DNA of 7,004 bases from positions 1-7,004 of the forward strand of contig JANOEH010000178.1 of assembly GCA_031413115.1 (NCBI GenBank). The letters are read 5' to 3'. Made by a program: the position numbers and the translations under genes. The notes beneath the pieces are model-generated. The model had not been told where the DNA came from. It ran no database searches and saw nothing but the letters and a program-made list of their open reading frames with translations. The DNA is from JANPEF01 sp031413115. Its GTDB lineage: Bacteria; Eisenbacteria; RBG-16-71-46; DASYSL01. Below, one piece after another: positions 6,440 through 7,004 of the stretch; the stretch's first letter is position 1; every line of letters begins with the position of its first letter.

Positions 6440-6847
6440 GTGTCCAAGGGTCGCATTCTGGTGGTCGACGACGAGGTGTACATCGTCCACATTCTCGACT
6501 TCTCGCTCGGCATGGAGGGTTACGAGGTCGTGACCGCCCTCGACGGCGAGCAGGCGCTCGAACGGGTCGCGCAGCAGAAGCCCGACCTCATCGTGCTCGA
6601 TATCATGATGCCGAAGCTCGACGGCTACGAGACCTGCAAGGCGCTCAAGAGCCGCGAGGAGACGCGCGACATCCCGGTCATCCTGCTCTCGGCCAAGGGG
6701 CGCAACGTCGACCAGAAGACCGGCTTCGAGGTCGGCGCCGACGACTACATCACGAAGCCGTTCTCGCCGCGCAAGCTGGTGGAGCGCATCAACGCCATCC
6801 TCGGTCACGCCAACTCGACCGACGTGCAGGAGCGCCAGGCCTCCTGA
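6440..6847 (+). CDS. Stand-alone receiver-domain response regulator (CheY/Spo0F-like)
   Basis: A 135-residue protein that is a receiver domain only. The start is the GTG at 6440, placed by the Shine-Dalgarno at 6427-6434. Conserved residues are all present: acidic pair D10/D11 in LVVDDE, phosphoacceptor D54 in VLDIMMPKLDGYE, S84 at the Thr/Ser switch position (LLSAKG), and K106 in ITKPFSP. It should therefore accept phosphate. There is no DNA-binding or enzymatic output domain; the last 15 or so residues are a short polar tail. It lies 34 bases after the second kinase and is the last gene of the operon. It could act as a phosphorelay intermediate, as a phosphate sink, or by binding a target protein as CheY does. 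Its receiver resembles that of the first operon gene (shared MMPxxDGYExC pattern), suggesting both are served by the same kinases. Confidence 0.92.
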   Translation: MSKGRILVVDDEVYIVHILDFSLGMEGYEVVTALDGEQALERVAQQKPDLIVLDIMMPKLDGYETCKALKSREETRDIPVILLSAKGRNVDQKTGFEVGADDYITKPFSPRKLVERINAILGHANSTDVQERQAS

Positions 6848-6861
6848 GCGCACCCGGCGCA

Positions 6862-6888
6862 GGCGCCGCCCGCCCGGGCGGCCGCGCC
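6862..6888 (+). terminator. GC-rich stem-loop after the operon, possible terminator lacking a T tract
   Basis: GGCGC (6862-6866) pairs with GCGCC (6884-6888), and CGCCC (6867-6871) pairs with GGGCG (6876-6880), giving a 10-pair GC stem with a GCCC loop and a 3-base bulge. An alternative 7-pair stem is 6865-6871 with 6876-6882. It begins 14 bases after the last stop codon of the operon. There is no T run downstream, so classic intrinsic termination is not supported; it may mark the transcript end together with Rho or protect the 3' end. Confidence 0.4.
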
Positions 6889-6889
6889 G

Positions 6890-6918
6890 TGGAATCCGGG
6901 ACGGCCCGGGCGTAGACT
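6890..6918 (+). promoter_or_regulatory. Candidate promoter of priA giving a leaderless transcript
   Basis: TAGACT at 6913-6918 fits a -10 hexamer of TANNNT type, and the 6-base gap that follows would put the start of transcription at 6925, the G of the priA GTG. A weak -35 (TGGAAT, 6890-6895) is 17 bases upstream. No Shine-Dalgarno precedes the GTG, which agrees with a leaderless mRNA. Confidence 0.4.
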
Positions 6919-6924
6919 GCGCGC

Positions 6925-7004
6925 GTGACCTTCGTGCGCGTCGCCTTTCCCGTCCCCGTTCGCCGCACCTTCCTGTATTCCGTCCCACCCGAGCTCGAGT
7001 CGCG
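6925..7004 (+). CDS. priA: Primosomal protein N' (replication restart helicase PriA), N-terminal fragment (3' end outside window)
   Basis: PriA recognises stalled or collapsed replication forks and reloads the replicative helicase. Only 26 complete codons are visible, starting at the GTG at 6925. The translation contains VRVAFPVPVRRTFLYSVP, which matches the typical start of PriA (pattern xVAxPxPxxRTFxYxxP), the beginning of its 3'-DNA-end-binding domain. The match at the expected position right at the N-terminus makes the call good despite the short length. There is no ribosome binding site upstream, and a -10-like TAGACT ends 6 bases before the start codon. It appears to be an independent transcription unit behind the signalling operon. 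Confidence 0.8.
   Translation, partial: MTFVRVAFPVPVRRTFLYSVPPELES

Noticed and set aside
1502..6513. Very long antisense open frames (for example 6513 down to 3535, and 3892 down to 1502)
   Set aside because: They are mirror images of the GC-rich sense genes. Their products are arginine/histidine/valine-rich with no recognisable domain, while the + strand shows complete conserved kinase and receiver motifs over the same bases.

Overview
The window is very GC-rich (about 70% by eye), uses GTG starts often, and has a strong G/C bias at third codon positions, so long spurious open frames run antisense to the real genes. The gene set and protein style (cytoplasmic GAF-type hybrid sensors, a REC-GGDEF regulator with an FPLM-containing insertion) suggest a deep-branching GC-rich bacterium. 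Candidatus Eisenbacteria, Gemmatimonadota or a related lineage fits, but this is a low-confidence guess from protein style, not from a marker.

Layout. 1-401: the 3' end of tsaD (tRNA threonylcarbamoyladenosine synthesis). 402-779: a 378-base noncoding region holding a very good sigma-54-type -24/-12 promoter, two inverted-repeat motifs upstream of it and a small leader hairpin. 780-6847: a tightly packed four-gene signalling operon, all on the + strand. 6848-6924: a GC-rich stem-loop and a probable leaderless promoter. 6925-end: the first 26 codons of priA, the primosomal helicase.

The operon encodes, in order: (1) a response regulator with a complete receiver and a GGDEF-family output domain whose signature is GGDDF and whose inhibitory site lacks its arginine; (2) a soluble histidine kinase, GAF - HisKA - HATPase - GAF - degenerate HD-GYP; (3) a second soluble kinase with the same unusual order, including GAF and degenerate HD-GYP after the ATPase; (4) a stand-alone receiver. 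Genes 1/2 overlap by 4 bases, 2/3 by 1 base, and gene 4 follows after 34 bases with a near-perfect Shine-Dalgarno.

The most interesting point is that both kinases carry, downstream of their catalytic core, a domain recognisable as HD-GYP (c-di-GMP phosphodiesterase family) that has lost its metal-binding histidines. Together with the atypical GGDEF domain, the locus looks like a phosphorelay built from c-di-GMP-turnover folds that may now bind ligand or partners rather than turn over c-di-GMP. No DNA-binding output domain is encoded here, so output is probably through protein contacts, a nucleotide signal, or a partner encoded elsewhere.
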